This document shows, piece by piece, positions 36,574 through 44,687 of a stretch of DNA of 64,000 bases. Each line of letters begins with the position of its first letter. Position 1 is the stretch's first letter. The DNA lies in NCBI RefSeq assembly GCF_000023025.1, contig NC_012997.1, positions 3,655,125 through 3,719,124 on the forward strand, in the 5' to 3' direction. Below the pieces are notes generated by a model. The model made no database searches. It saw only the letters and a list, made by a program, of their open reading frames with translations, and was not told the DNA's origin. The position numbers were made by a program, and so were the translations under genes. The DNA is from Teredinibacter turnerae T7901 (lineage in GTDB: Bacteria; Pseudomonadota; Gammaproteobacteria; Pseudomonadales; Cellvibrionaceae).

Positions 36574-37791
36574 CTACACATCCAACTCGCTATCCATCGC
36601 CCGCAGGTGCTCGTCCACCGGCGCCTTTAGCCAGTTATAGAGCAGGCCCAGAAATAGCAGTACTGCAAAAACCGTGGCGACCATAAACCCGTACACTGCA
36701 TCGCCGCCAAAGGCGTCGCTGACAACACCCATTGTCAGCGGTCCGGCGGCGGCACCTGCGGCGGTGAAAAAGAGGATGACGCCCGCCACACTGCCGTGCT
36801 GATTTTTGCGGAAGCAGCTAATGCCTTTGGAGTTTAAGGTGGGGTAAATCACTGACATAAACAAACCCGTAAGCGGCAACAGCACCAAGGCGATACTTTT
36901 ACCAACCACAATTGAGGTAACAAAGCACAGGGCAATAAGGCCGCTGCAGAGCATCATCACCATGGACCAGCTCACCCGCTCCAGCAACCACATACCTAAA
37001 AAACGCCCCAGCGCGCGCAGGACAAAAAACAACGTGAGTGCGTAGGTGGCGAGCAACAGAAACGAACCGTCGTACCCGAGCAGGTAGGTGGGCATCCATA
37101 CATAGATTGCACTTTCAGTGGCGACATATAGAAAGGCGCCCACCGAAAAGCTGAATGCATAGGGGTTGCGCGCCAGCGCCAGGGTTTGGATGAAGCTGCC
37201 CTGCTCTTTGGTTTCACTTAATTTTGCGTGCGGATACTGAACCCGGGAAGCGAGAAGAATTAAACAGATACACAGGTTGCCCGCAATAAAATACAGCCAC
37301 TTCCAGTCGATGCCCGCAGCCAGCAAGGTCGTGACGATTAGCGGCCCAATAATAGCCCCTACGCCAAAAAACGCCTCCACACCGTTTACCGTGGTGGTGT
37401 GCTCTTTAGTGGAGCGGGAGATATCGCCAATCAGCGCCAGTGCAGCAGTTTTAAATACACCAATAGCCACACCAGAAACCATCATTAACGAGAGGAAATA
37501 GTAGAAGTCGTCACCCCAGATAAAGGCGTAAGACACCAGTGCAAACAGACCGAGCCCGAGCATAACGGTAAGCTTGCGCCCAAAGCGGTCGGCCAGAAAA
37601 CCCAAACCCAAGCCTGCTAGCGCAATGGCCAGCATCGGGCCGTAATGAATCATCCCCGCTTGCGTCATACTTAAATCGAACTTGGCCATTAGCTCAGGAA
37701 TAATTACGCCCACCGCATCGGTTGTCATGGCGAACATTAAAAACATCATGTAAGTGAGCCAGCGCAGGGTGCGTAAATTATTATTTGTCAT
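36574..37791 (-). CDS. MFS transporter, probable sucrose/hexose permease
   Basis: The 405-residue protein has 12 hydrophobic segments and the MFS signature between helices 2 and 3 (GFLADRFGRKLTVMLGLGL). It is the last gene of the minus-strand sucrose locus, 51 bases after sucrose phosphorylase, so inner-membrane uptake of sucrose is the likely role. The substrate is inferred from the locus and not from sequence motifs. Confidence 0.85.
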   Translation of the reverse strand: MTNNNLRTLRWLTYMMFLMFAMTTDAVGVIIPELMAKFDLSMTQAGMIHYGPMLAIALAGLGLGFLADRFGRKLTVMLGLGLFALVSYAFIWGDDFYYFLSLMMVSGVAIGVFKTAALALIGDISRSTKEHTTTVNGVEAFFGVGAIIGPLIVTTLLAAGIDWKWLYFIAGNLCICLILLASRVQYPHAKLSETKEQGSFIQTLALARNPYAFSFSVGAFLYVATESAIYVWMPTYLLGYDGSFLLLATYALTLFFVLRALGRFLGMWLLERVSWSMVMMLCSGLIALCFVTSIVVGKSIALVLLPLTGLFMSVIYPTLNSKGISCFRKNQHGSVAGVILFFTAAGAAAGPLTMGVVSDAFGGDAVYGFMVATVFAVLLFLGLLYNWLKAPVDEHLRAMDSELDV

Positions 37792-37842
37792 TATGTCTTT
37801 CCACTGTACTTAACTTGATGAAAGCCGTTTTCTTGCAACGCA

Positions 37843-39354
37843 TCACGGCTGAATTTCTGTGTGTGCAAACACCCAGCTATCGAAATCCCGCCATTGGTCC
37901 AGGGTTTGTATTTCGCCTTCGCTTTCGGCCAGTAAATGAAAACTGTACGACTGCAAATTAATTTCCAAAATGAGGTGACTGGACGAGGCCCGCCACGCGA
38001 GGCTTAACAACTGAGCATTGGTTCCTATACATTCGAAACGACCTGTTTGAAATGCCGGGTGTAAATTGCGAAAGCGTATTAGCGCCAGTAAATGTTTAAC
38101 TACCGTGGTTTCCAGCCCGGCGGAAATATCTGCTTCAGAGTAATAATGCCGGTTAATATCGCGGCCGACGGCAGTGCGCTCCAACAGCGCCATATCGTTT
38201 TCGCCCGCAAACAAGCCCACGTAATACACCTGTGGAATGCCCGGTGCAAAAAACTGAATCAGCCGCGCAAGCAGGTATTTATTTTCGTTGGAACCCAATG
38301 CTTCAAAGAAAGTACAGTTGATCTGATAGAGGTCTACATTGGATGCAGCCGCGCCCGTGGCCTTGCGACTGCGATGTTCACTGTTCGCGTGAATATCTTC
38401 GACCAGCGCGTCGACTTGTTCGTCGCTCAACAAACCCGCGCCCACTTGCTTATCTGCCGCAATATCAATAATGCCGATGCCGTCGTGAGTATCCAGCACA
38501 GTAATCGCATTGCGAGGAGATATTTCCAGCCAGTTTTGCAGCGGCTGACTATCACCGGCAATCAAGGTATGAAGTACCAGCGGCGGAAGGGCAAAGTCGT
38601 ACACCCAATCCGCTTTTTTGGCGATGGCCACTTGGGTAAGAAAATGCGCGTGAATTTCTACCAGCACTTCCATTCCGCGTGCGCCAGCCTTTTGCGCAAA
38701 CGCTTCAATAAACGCGAAAGTCTCTTCGGTCATAAAGCAGCGTGAACCCGCTTTTTTTACTGCATAACCGGCGGCGTCCAGCCTGATCATTTTTACGTTA
38801 GCCGCTGCGAGCCGATCCAGTATTCGCCCAAGATAGTCCTGCCCAGCATCACTAAAAACGTCAATATCGATTTGGTCCGACGTAAATGTTGTCCAGCATA
38901 AACGTTCCTTGCCATCGTCAAACCTGATTTTACTGAACGGCAGCCCGGGGCGCGGGCGATACAAATTCACCAGATCTGATTCGGTGGCACCACGCGAAAA
39001 AACCTTGTCGAAGGTCAGGAACAGTGAAGCGTAACTGGATGCATCACCATGGGCTTTGTAGTCGATGAATTCTGCCGACCGGCTGGACATATGATTAACA
39101 ATAACGTCCACCATCAACTCATGACTTTGTGCCAGCGCGGCAACGTCCGTCCAATCGCCCAGTCGTTCATCGACTTTGGTGTGATCAATAGGGTCAAAGC
39201 CTGCATCTGCGCCATCTATAGGGTAGTAAAACGGCAAAATATGCACTCCGCCGAATACGCCCTGCAGTTTTCCAGTGAGAAGTTGAGTCAAGTCCGCGAA
39301 GGTGCCGCAACCTAGCCGATCAGCGTAGGTGCACAGTTGCACTAAGTTTTTCAT
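37843..39354 (-). CDS. Sucrose phosphorylase (GH13 subfamily 18)
   Basis: The 503-residue cytosolic enzyme splits sucrose with phosphate to glucose 1-phosphate and fructose. Text such as GVFGGVHILPFYYPIDGADAGFDPIDH and VDVIVNHMSSRSAEF is typical of the family. The nucleophile is D193 in MIRLDAAGY, the acid/base E233 in VEIHAH and the transition-state Asp in VLDTHDGIGIID; these match the Bifidobacterium enzyme numbering within one residue. It follows fructokinase by 14 bases, which completes the pathway from sucrose. Confidence 0.94.
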   Translation of the reverse strand: MKNLVQLCTYADRLGCGTFADLTQLLTGKLQGVFGGVHILPFYYPIDGADAGFDPIDHTKVDERLGDWTDVAALAQSHELMVDVIVNHMSSRSAEFIDYKAHGDASSYASLFLTFDKVFSRGATESDLVNLYRPRPGLPFSKIRFDDGKERLCWTTFTSDQIDIDVFSDAGQDYLGRILDRLAAANVKMIRLDAAGYAVKKAGSRCFMTEETFAFIEAFAQKAGARGMEVLVEIHAHFLTQVAIAKKADWVYDFALPPLVLHTLIAGDSQPLQNWLEISPRNAITVLDTHDGIGIIDIAADKQVGAGLLSDEQVDALVEDIHANSEHRSRKATGAAASNVDLYQINCTFFEALGSNENKYLLARLIQFFAPGIPQVYYVGLFAGENDMALLERTAVGRDINRHYYSEADISAGLETTVVKHLLALIRFRNLHPAFQTGRFECIGTNAQLLSLAWRASSSHLILEINLQSYSFHLLAESEGEIQTLDQWRDFDSWVFAHTEIQP

Positions 39355-39368
39355 AGTGAGTCTTCTTG

Positions 39369-40259
39369 TTAATGTCGTCGGTATTCGGGGTAGGCCAGCA
39401 TGAGGGAACCCAGGGGGCCCGCATTGCCTGCCAGTTCCGGCAGGCAGAGATAGCTCTCCAGAGACGCTTCCAACTTCAGCGCATCCACATAGCCATTTAA
39501 TTTTTTATACAGCGCAGTGCGCACGCGAGCCAGCAATTGCTCGCTGGAAACACCGCCCCCCACAATGATGCGTTGCGGCGAAAACAGCAGTGTGAGCGAG
39601 TGGAAAAACTCAGCCAGATAGCTTGCCTGCATATCCCAGGCGGGGTGCTCCGGGGGAAATTCGTTCAGTGGCATACCCCAGCGTTTGCGCAGCGCTGAAC
39701 CGCTGGCCAGTCCTTCCGCACAATTTTGGTGGTAGGGGCACGCCGAAAGGAAGGTTTCATCGGCCATATGACGCGGTAGTGCGATATGGCCCATTTCCGG
39801 ATGCGAGTTACCTCTCACCGGCGCACCTTCAATTAATGCACCGCCGCCGATACCTGTGCCTACAGTGATGTAAATGAAGTTGCGCAGTCCCTTGCCATTA
39901 CCGTGCTGGTGCTCGGCAATGGCTGCCGCATTCACATCGGTATCCAGATTTATCGGGCAGGAAAATCGCTCGCGAAAAAACGGCACCACCGACGTGTGCG
40001 ACCAGCCGGGTTTTGGCGTAGATTCAATGCAGCCGTAGTTCGCGGATCCGGGGTCTATATTCACCGGGCCAAACGCGCCTATGCCGATACCCGCAAGTTC
40101 GCCCTGTGAGGCGAGAAATGTGTGGATTTGGCCGAGCGTGTCTGCCGGATTAGTGGTAGGTATTTGAAGTTGATCGCGAATAGAATCGACACCGGTGCCA
40201 ATAAGGCAGATGGTTTTTGTTCCACCCAGTTCGATACCCGCATACAAAGGCTCATTCAT
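39369..40259 (-). CDS. ROK-family fructokinase
   Basis: The 296-residue protein starts MNEPLYAGIELGGTKTICLIG (ATP-binding motif). It has NLDTDVNAAAIAEHQHGNGKG, VGTGIGGGALIEGAPVRGNSHPEMGH and the zinc-binding motif HxnxCxxxxxC-like CPYHQNCAEGLASG. The PEMGH and CxYHxxCxEG segments are characteristic of the fructokinase (Mak/ScrK-like) ROK branch. It phosphorylates the fructose released by sucrose phosphorylase. An upstream in-frame start at 40289 is less likely. Confidence 0.9.
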   Translation of the reverse strand: MNEPLYAGIELGGTKTICLIGTGVDSIRDQLQIPTTNPADTLGQIHTFLASQGELAGIGIGAFGPVNIDPGSANYGCIESTPKPGWSHTSVVPFFRERFSCPINLDTDVNAAAIAEHQHGNGKGLRNFIYITVGTGIGGGALIEGAPVRGNSHPEMGHIALPRHMADETFLSACPYHQNCAEGLASGSALRKRWGMPLNEFPPEHPAWDMQASYLAEFFHSLTLLFSPQRIIVGGGVSSEQLLARVRTALYKKLNGYVDALKLEASLESYLCLPELAGNAGPLGSLMLAYPEYRRH

Positions 40260-40310
40260 AGCGCTATTTCCGAATGCGGCCCACGCCAAGATGACGCAGG
40301 CCGACGCCTC

Positions 40311-42761
40311 TTAGAATTTGTAACGCAGCGTTACAGTACTGGATGTACCGGCAATTGAGCGGGCGCGAATGTAATTTGCCCCTTCAATATTGCCCTCTTC
40401 CGATTCGGTAATACCGACTTCGTCGAATAGATTGTTGACTGCCAGCTCCACACTCAGATTGTCTGCCAATTGATAATCAGCAAATAAATTGACATAGGTG
40501 TAACCGGGCATCATAAATTCATTCGAATCCTGCGCGGGTGCATCGGTTGTGCCGATTATCGTCAGGCCAACACTCGCTTTATCCAGCTCTACACTAGGCA
40601 CCAGTGCGTAGGTAAAATCGGCCTGGCGGCGCGGCGTGTTGCCCACCAGATCCGGGTTGTTCGAATCGACAATTTCCGCATCGGTCCAAGTGAGGTTACC
40701 ACGCAAATTAAAGATGCCGCGGGTGTAGTAGCCTTCCAGCTCGAGACCCAGCGATTCGTAATCCCGCACAACCGCTGCATCACCGGAGCCGTTAGTACCC
40801 TCGGAGTTCACATCGTCGGTTTCCACGTAGAATATTGCCGCCGAACCACCCAGGTCTGCGGTTTCAAATTTGGAGCCGAATTCCAGCGAACGAATTTCGT
40901 TAACAACCGAGCCACTCACCGCAGTACCGTTTTGAAAAAAACCGCCGTCGCCGAGGCGGTCAGCATTAGCGCGACCCCCTTTACTCAGGCGGGTGTACAG
41001 TGAGAGAGTCTCGTTAAGTAAATAGTTGGCACCCAGCGAAAATGAGGTGTAATTCCAGTCGTAACTGATGGTGCGGTTACTACGCGGGTCGAAAACTGCC
41101 GCATCCTGCTCGACATTTTGGATAGCACCATCGCCATCCACATCGGTGCCACCGTTCACCGCGGTACTGGGAGCGAAACTGTAATAGCCGGTGCCTTCAC
41201 CGGAGTCGCTGCGCACCACTAAATCGATGCGTACTTTTTCGTTCACATCCCAGTCGCCAGCAACATAATAGGCATCAATGGTGTAATCCAAGTCCGTGTC
41301 GCGTGTGCAGCAATAACCCCAGTCCGGCGCACCGTGCGATACCAGCCCGCCTTCGGTGAGCTTATTGCCATCGGCATCATAGGCATCGAGCAAGCTCGCA
41401 TCGTCGCTGACATCCTGAATATAGGTTTGCCAATACCACTCCACATCAATATGTTGGGTCGCGCGGTAAACACCGCCGGTAATGCGGAAATTGTCGAAAT
41501 TTTTTGTGAGGTTCATGTCCAATGTGGAGTTGCTTAGATCGGACAAATCGTTGTCGAAGGTGCGAATATTTTGTACCAGGCCATTGCCATTCAAATTGCG
41601 CAATTCAGCATCGGAGTATATATGGCCATCCAGCGAGCCCAACTGCGTCGCCCCCATAAGTGCAGGTGCCGATGAGATACTCGATGGATCAAAGCCACCC
41701 CCACTCATATCAAAAATACTGGCTGAAAACGCACCGGTAAAAGAGCCACTGTTTTTGGCGGAGCGCGCTTTCAAGTTGAGCGTCCAGTCGTCTTCCAGTT
41801 CAAAACTGAAATCCACACCCACAGCGTCGGATTTAGCGTGATACCCATCGGCAATAGATGAGCGGCGGCCATTAACGGTTTGAATGGTCAGCAGGTCTTT
41901 CGAAATATTTGACGCGGAAGTGATATCAAAGCCGGGAATATCATCGACGGTTGCAGACCCGTTAGAACCAGACACCGCCACCGGCATTGGCAAGTACGCG
42001 GGTGTGCGGTCATCCAGGTGTTTGAAATACAAGCGCGCATAACCATTTTCAAAATCTTTGGTGATATTAAATTTAATCTGGCCGCCTTCGGCAGAGGTGA
42101 ATTGAGTTTCTCGCTCGCCTTTACCAGTGCGATAAAAGCCACCCACGTGAAAACGCAAGGTATCGCTGATGGGGCTGCCGAACTCGAAGTCTGTACGACT
42201 GATGTCGTAATCCAGGCCGATGGTTTGGGCAATGCTGCCACCTTCTTCTTCACCGGTTTTGCTGATGAAGTTAATTACACCCGCAGGAGAGTTACTGGCC
42301 AACGCGGCTGCCGAGCCACCTTTCAGCACCTCAACGCGATTGAGGGTGCTGTCCGCTTTAAGAAAAATATCGGCGTTGCCCACAATGATGTCGCCGAACT
42401 GTAGCACAGGCATGCCGTCTTCCAGCAACTGCACATACTTTGCGCCACCGGAAGCCACCGGCACACCGCGAATAGAAAGGTTTAAGTTTCCTTCGCCAGA
42501 AGACGATTCAGTGCGCACCCCCGGAATGGTGCGAAATACCTCGCCCACGCTGCGCGGCGCAGTTTGCAATAACTCATCCTGTGACAGACTGGAGACAGTA
42601 AGGCTGGTTTCCAGGTTTGAGCGGGATTCCAACTGACCGGTCACGATCACTTCTTCCACCTGCCGCTGGTTTGAGTTTTGTGCAGTAGCTCCCAACGGGA
42701 TTCCGGCGACAATTGCACTGATGGCCAGGCTGAGGAGCTTGGGGTTACGACGTGTATTCAT
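40311..42761 (-). CDS. TonB-dependent receptor of the sucrose locus
   Basis: The 816-residue outer membrane receptor has a signal peptide (to about residue 27, GATAQN). The plug domain has VEEVIVTGQ (TonB box-like region), SVGEVFRTIPGVRTESSS and EVLKGGSAAALASNSPAGVINF. A beta barrel follows, ending with the aromatic terminal strand STVTLRYKF. Position in a cluster of LacI regulator, fructokinase, sucrose phosphorylase and MFS gene strongly suggests sucrose import across the outer membrane, as in the sux loci of Xanthomonas. The promoter carries two LacI-type operators. Confidence 0.92.
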   Translation of the reverse strand: MNTRRNPKLLSLAISAIVAGIPLGATAQNSNQRQVEEVIVTGQLESRSNLETSLTVSSLSQDELLQTAPRSVGEVFRTIPGVRTESSSGEGNLNLSIRGVPVASGGAKYVQLLEDGMPVLQFGDIIVGNADIFLKADSTLNRVEVLKGGSAAALASNSPAGVINFISKTGEEEGGSIAQTIGLDYDISRTDFEFGSPISDTLRFHVGGFYRTGKGERETQFTSAEGGQIKFNITKDFENGYARLYFKHLDDRTPAYLPMPVAVSGSNGSATVDDIPGFDITSASNISKDLLTIQTVNGRRSSIADGYHAKSDAVGVDFSFELEDDWTLNLKARSAKNSGSFTGAFSASIFDMSGGGFDPSSISSAPALMGATQLGSLDGHIYSDAELRNLNGNGLVQNIRTFDNDLSDLSNSTLDMNLTKNFDNFRITGGVYRATQHIDVEWYWQTYIQDVSDDASLLDAYDADGNKLTEGGLVSHGAPDWGYCCTRDTDLDYTIDAYYVAGDWDVNEKVRIDLVVRSDSGEGTGYYSFAPSTAVNGGTDVDGDGAIQNVEQDAAVFDPRSNRTISYDWNYTSFSLGANYLLNETLSLYTRLSKGGRANADRLGDGGFFQNGTAVSGSVVNEIRSLEFGSKFETADLGGSAAIFYVETDDVNSEGTNGSGDAAVVRDYESLGLELEGYYTRGIFNLRGNLTWTDAEIVDSNNPDLVGNTPRRQADFTYALVPSVELDKASVGLTIIGTTDAPAQDSNEFMMPGYTYVNLFADYQLADNLSVELAVNNLFDEVGITESEEGNIEGANYIRARSIAGTSSTVTLRYKF

Positions 42762-42858
42762 GGCGAAGCACCTTTTTTCTACGCTAACTTATTCGAGTTG
42801 TGCCCAGAGGCTTTTTCGCTTGCGGGTGCCTCGCGTAAGCTGCGTTGGCACGAAATAT

Positions 42859-42872
42859 TGCAATCGATTGCA
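42859..42872. promoter_or_regulatory. LacI-type operator 1 upstream of the sucrose receptor
   Basis: TGCAATCGATTGCA is a perfect 14-bp palindrome with the central CG typical of LacI/GalR operators. It lies about 98 bases upstream of the receptor ATG on the minus strand. Confidence 0.8.
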
Positions 42873-42889
42873 GAACTATAGATCACGAA

Positions 42890-42903
42890 TGCAATCGTTT
42901 GCA
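42890..42903. promoter_or_regulatory. LacI-type operator 2 upstream of the sucrose receptor
   Basis: TGCAATCGTTTGCA differs from operator 1 by one base. Centre-to-centre distance is 31 bases, close to three helical turns, so two LacI dimers would sit on the same face of the DNA. Confidence 0.78.
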
Positions 42904-42979
42904 AATCGCAAAATACGTTGTTTTCGATTAATTTTTAATAAAGCGGGAAAGGTTAGTCGCGAAAAGTCGCTAAAAAGCG

Positions 42980-44005
42980 TTAAGTAGATCCGCGGATGAT
43001 AAGTTCAGGGGCAATAACTTCACTTTCGGTTATATCGCCCTGAATCTGGGAAAAGAGGTTTGCAACCAGCCGGTAGCCACTGGTGTGGATCAACTGGCTG
43101 ATAGTGGTAAGCGGGGGCATCATCAATTCGGCCACGGGAACGTCGTCAAAACCTACCACAGACACAGTACCGGGAACTGCGATACCTGCCGCACCGAGGC
43201 GCCTGATAGCAACGCTTGCCAGAACATCACTGGCGGCGAAAATACCGTCAAAACGCAAGTTAGCGGTGTCTTCCAACAATTGATCCATTGCCTGATGGGC
43301 CTTTTCAAGGCTAAACCCACAAGGCACAAACTGGGTTTCATCTTCAGCAATGCCAGCCTCGCGCAGCACCGAGGTAAAACCCTGGCAGCGCATGCCGACC
43401 TCTGGCAGATTCACATCACCAATAAACACCAGCCGTCGACGGCCCTGCGCCAACAAGTGCTCAGCCGCCAAATGCCCACCGAGGTGATTGTCACTGCCAA
43501 TTGTCACATAGGCTTGACCCTCCAAATGGGCTCCCCAGACAACCAGGGGTAATTGGGATTTCATCGCAAAATCGTTGATGTCCGCGTGAAGGTCGCTTTG
43601 GCCAATAATGATTACGCCATCGACATGGTTATAGCTTTCTACCTTGCTGCGCCAATCGTCTCGGTGTACACGAGAAAGCAGCATGTCGAAATCCGCTTCG
43701 GTGAGGGCATCGGCGATTGCGCCGAGCAGCTCCATAAAAAACGGGTCTGATACATGCTGCCCAGGCGCGTGATGCATTGGAATCATCACCGCAATGGTAC
43801 GAGAGGACTGGAGGCGGAGATTGCGCGCCTGTTTGTTGATGCTGTAATTATGCTGCCGCGCCAGTGCTTGAATGCGCTTGCGGGTTTCTATATTGATTAA
43901 AGGGCTGTCGTTGAGCGCACGGGAAACCGTCGATTCAGAAACGCCGGCCAGGCGGGCAATATCGGACATTTTCTTGCGGGACACACCCGATGCTTTTTTG
44001 CTCAT
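42980..44005 (-). CDS. LacI-family regulator of sucrose genes
   Basis: The 341-residue protein has a LacI HTH near the N-terminus (MSDIARLAGVSESTVSRALND), the hinge helix (NKQARNLRLQSSRTIAV), and a periplasmic-binding-protein-like effector domain. It lies just upstream of the sucrose receptor on the same strand. The two palindromes in the gap are the likely operators, so repression relieved by sucrose or a breakdown product is inferred. A short TAAAGCGCTAAC element (44074-44085) upstream of it may be another LacI-type half palindrome. Confidence 0.92.
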   Translation of the reverse strand: MSKKASGVSRKKMSDIARLAGVSESTVSRALNDSPLINIETRKRIQALARQHNYSINKQARNLRLQSSRTIAVMIPMHHAPGQHVSDPFFMELLGAIADALTEADFDMLLSRVHRDDWRSKVESYNHVDGVIIIGQSDLHADINDFAMKSQLPLVVWGAHLEGQAYVTIGSDNHLGGHLAAEHLLAQGRRRLVFIGDVNLPEVGMRCQGFTSVLREAGIAEDETQFVPCGFSLEKAHQAMDQLLEDTANLRFDGIFAASDVLASVAIRRLGAAGIAVPGTVSVVGFDDVPVAELMMPPLTTISQLIHTSGYRLVANLFSQIQGDITESEVIAPELIIRGST

Positions 44006-44687
44006 AACAACTGCAGCTCAACAATAGGGGCTTGATAACCAGCACAACAGGTTATGGTGATATGTATAGCAAGTAAAGCGCTAACATTCATAACCATACA
44101 GAGCCTCTCGATACGAAGCTTCTCGGCAAAGATTCACGATGCCCCATCGGGGAACCACTCTTATTTCAACTCACACATTCACAGTGGTTATTTTGTTGGA
44201 GTGCGTCGGCGACTTCGCCTTTTGATGCGACGGCCGATCCATCAGACTAACGACTGACACAACGCTAGCGTAAAGCATACAACGGATTTAGCTCTTGCTG
44301 CGCTCCCGCTTATTACCTGATGCTACCGCCACACAATCGCTGTCCAGCATATTAAACCGCGAAAGCAGATCTTCACAGAGTAACACTTTTTGCAATTTTA
44401 ATTACATTGTTAAAAATCGCGCGAATTATTTAAGAATTACTGGCGCGCTAAAAAACGATCTGTGACCCACGCAATTGAATAGAAAATAGGGTTTTTCTAC
44501 TATCCAACCGCCTTACATTCAACGTTAGGGATAACAAAAAGAACGCGAAAAAACACGTCTTTTTCTTCGCGCATGGTGCGCGGCACAATCCGGCCATTTT
44601 TTCCGGTAGCGGTATTCACCACCGGTCGGAAGCCATAAACACAATAATAAACAAGGCAACCTTTCTCATTTTTTTACCGGAGTACAC
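44006..44687. other. Divergent promoter region of LacI regulator and GH74 enzyme
   Basis: About 680 bases without a convincing gene. The imperfect palindrome at 44073-44085 and a hairpin CGCGAA...TTCGCG (about 44547-44573) are the only structures noticed. The GH74 ribosome site CCGGAG is at its right end. Confidence 0.4.
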
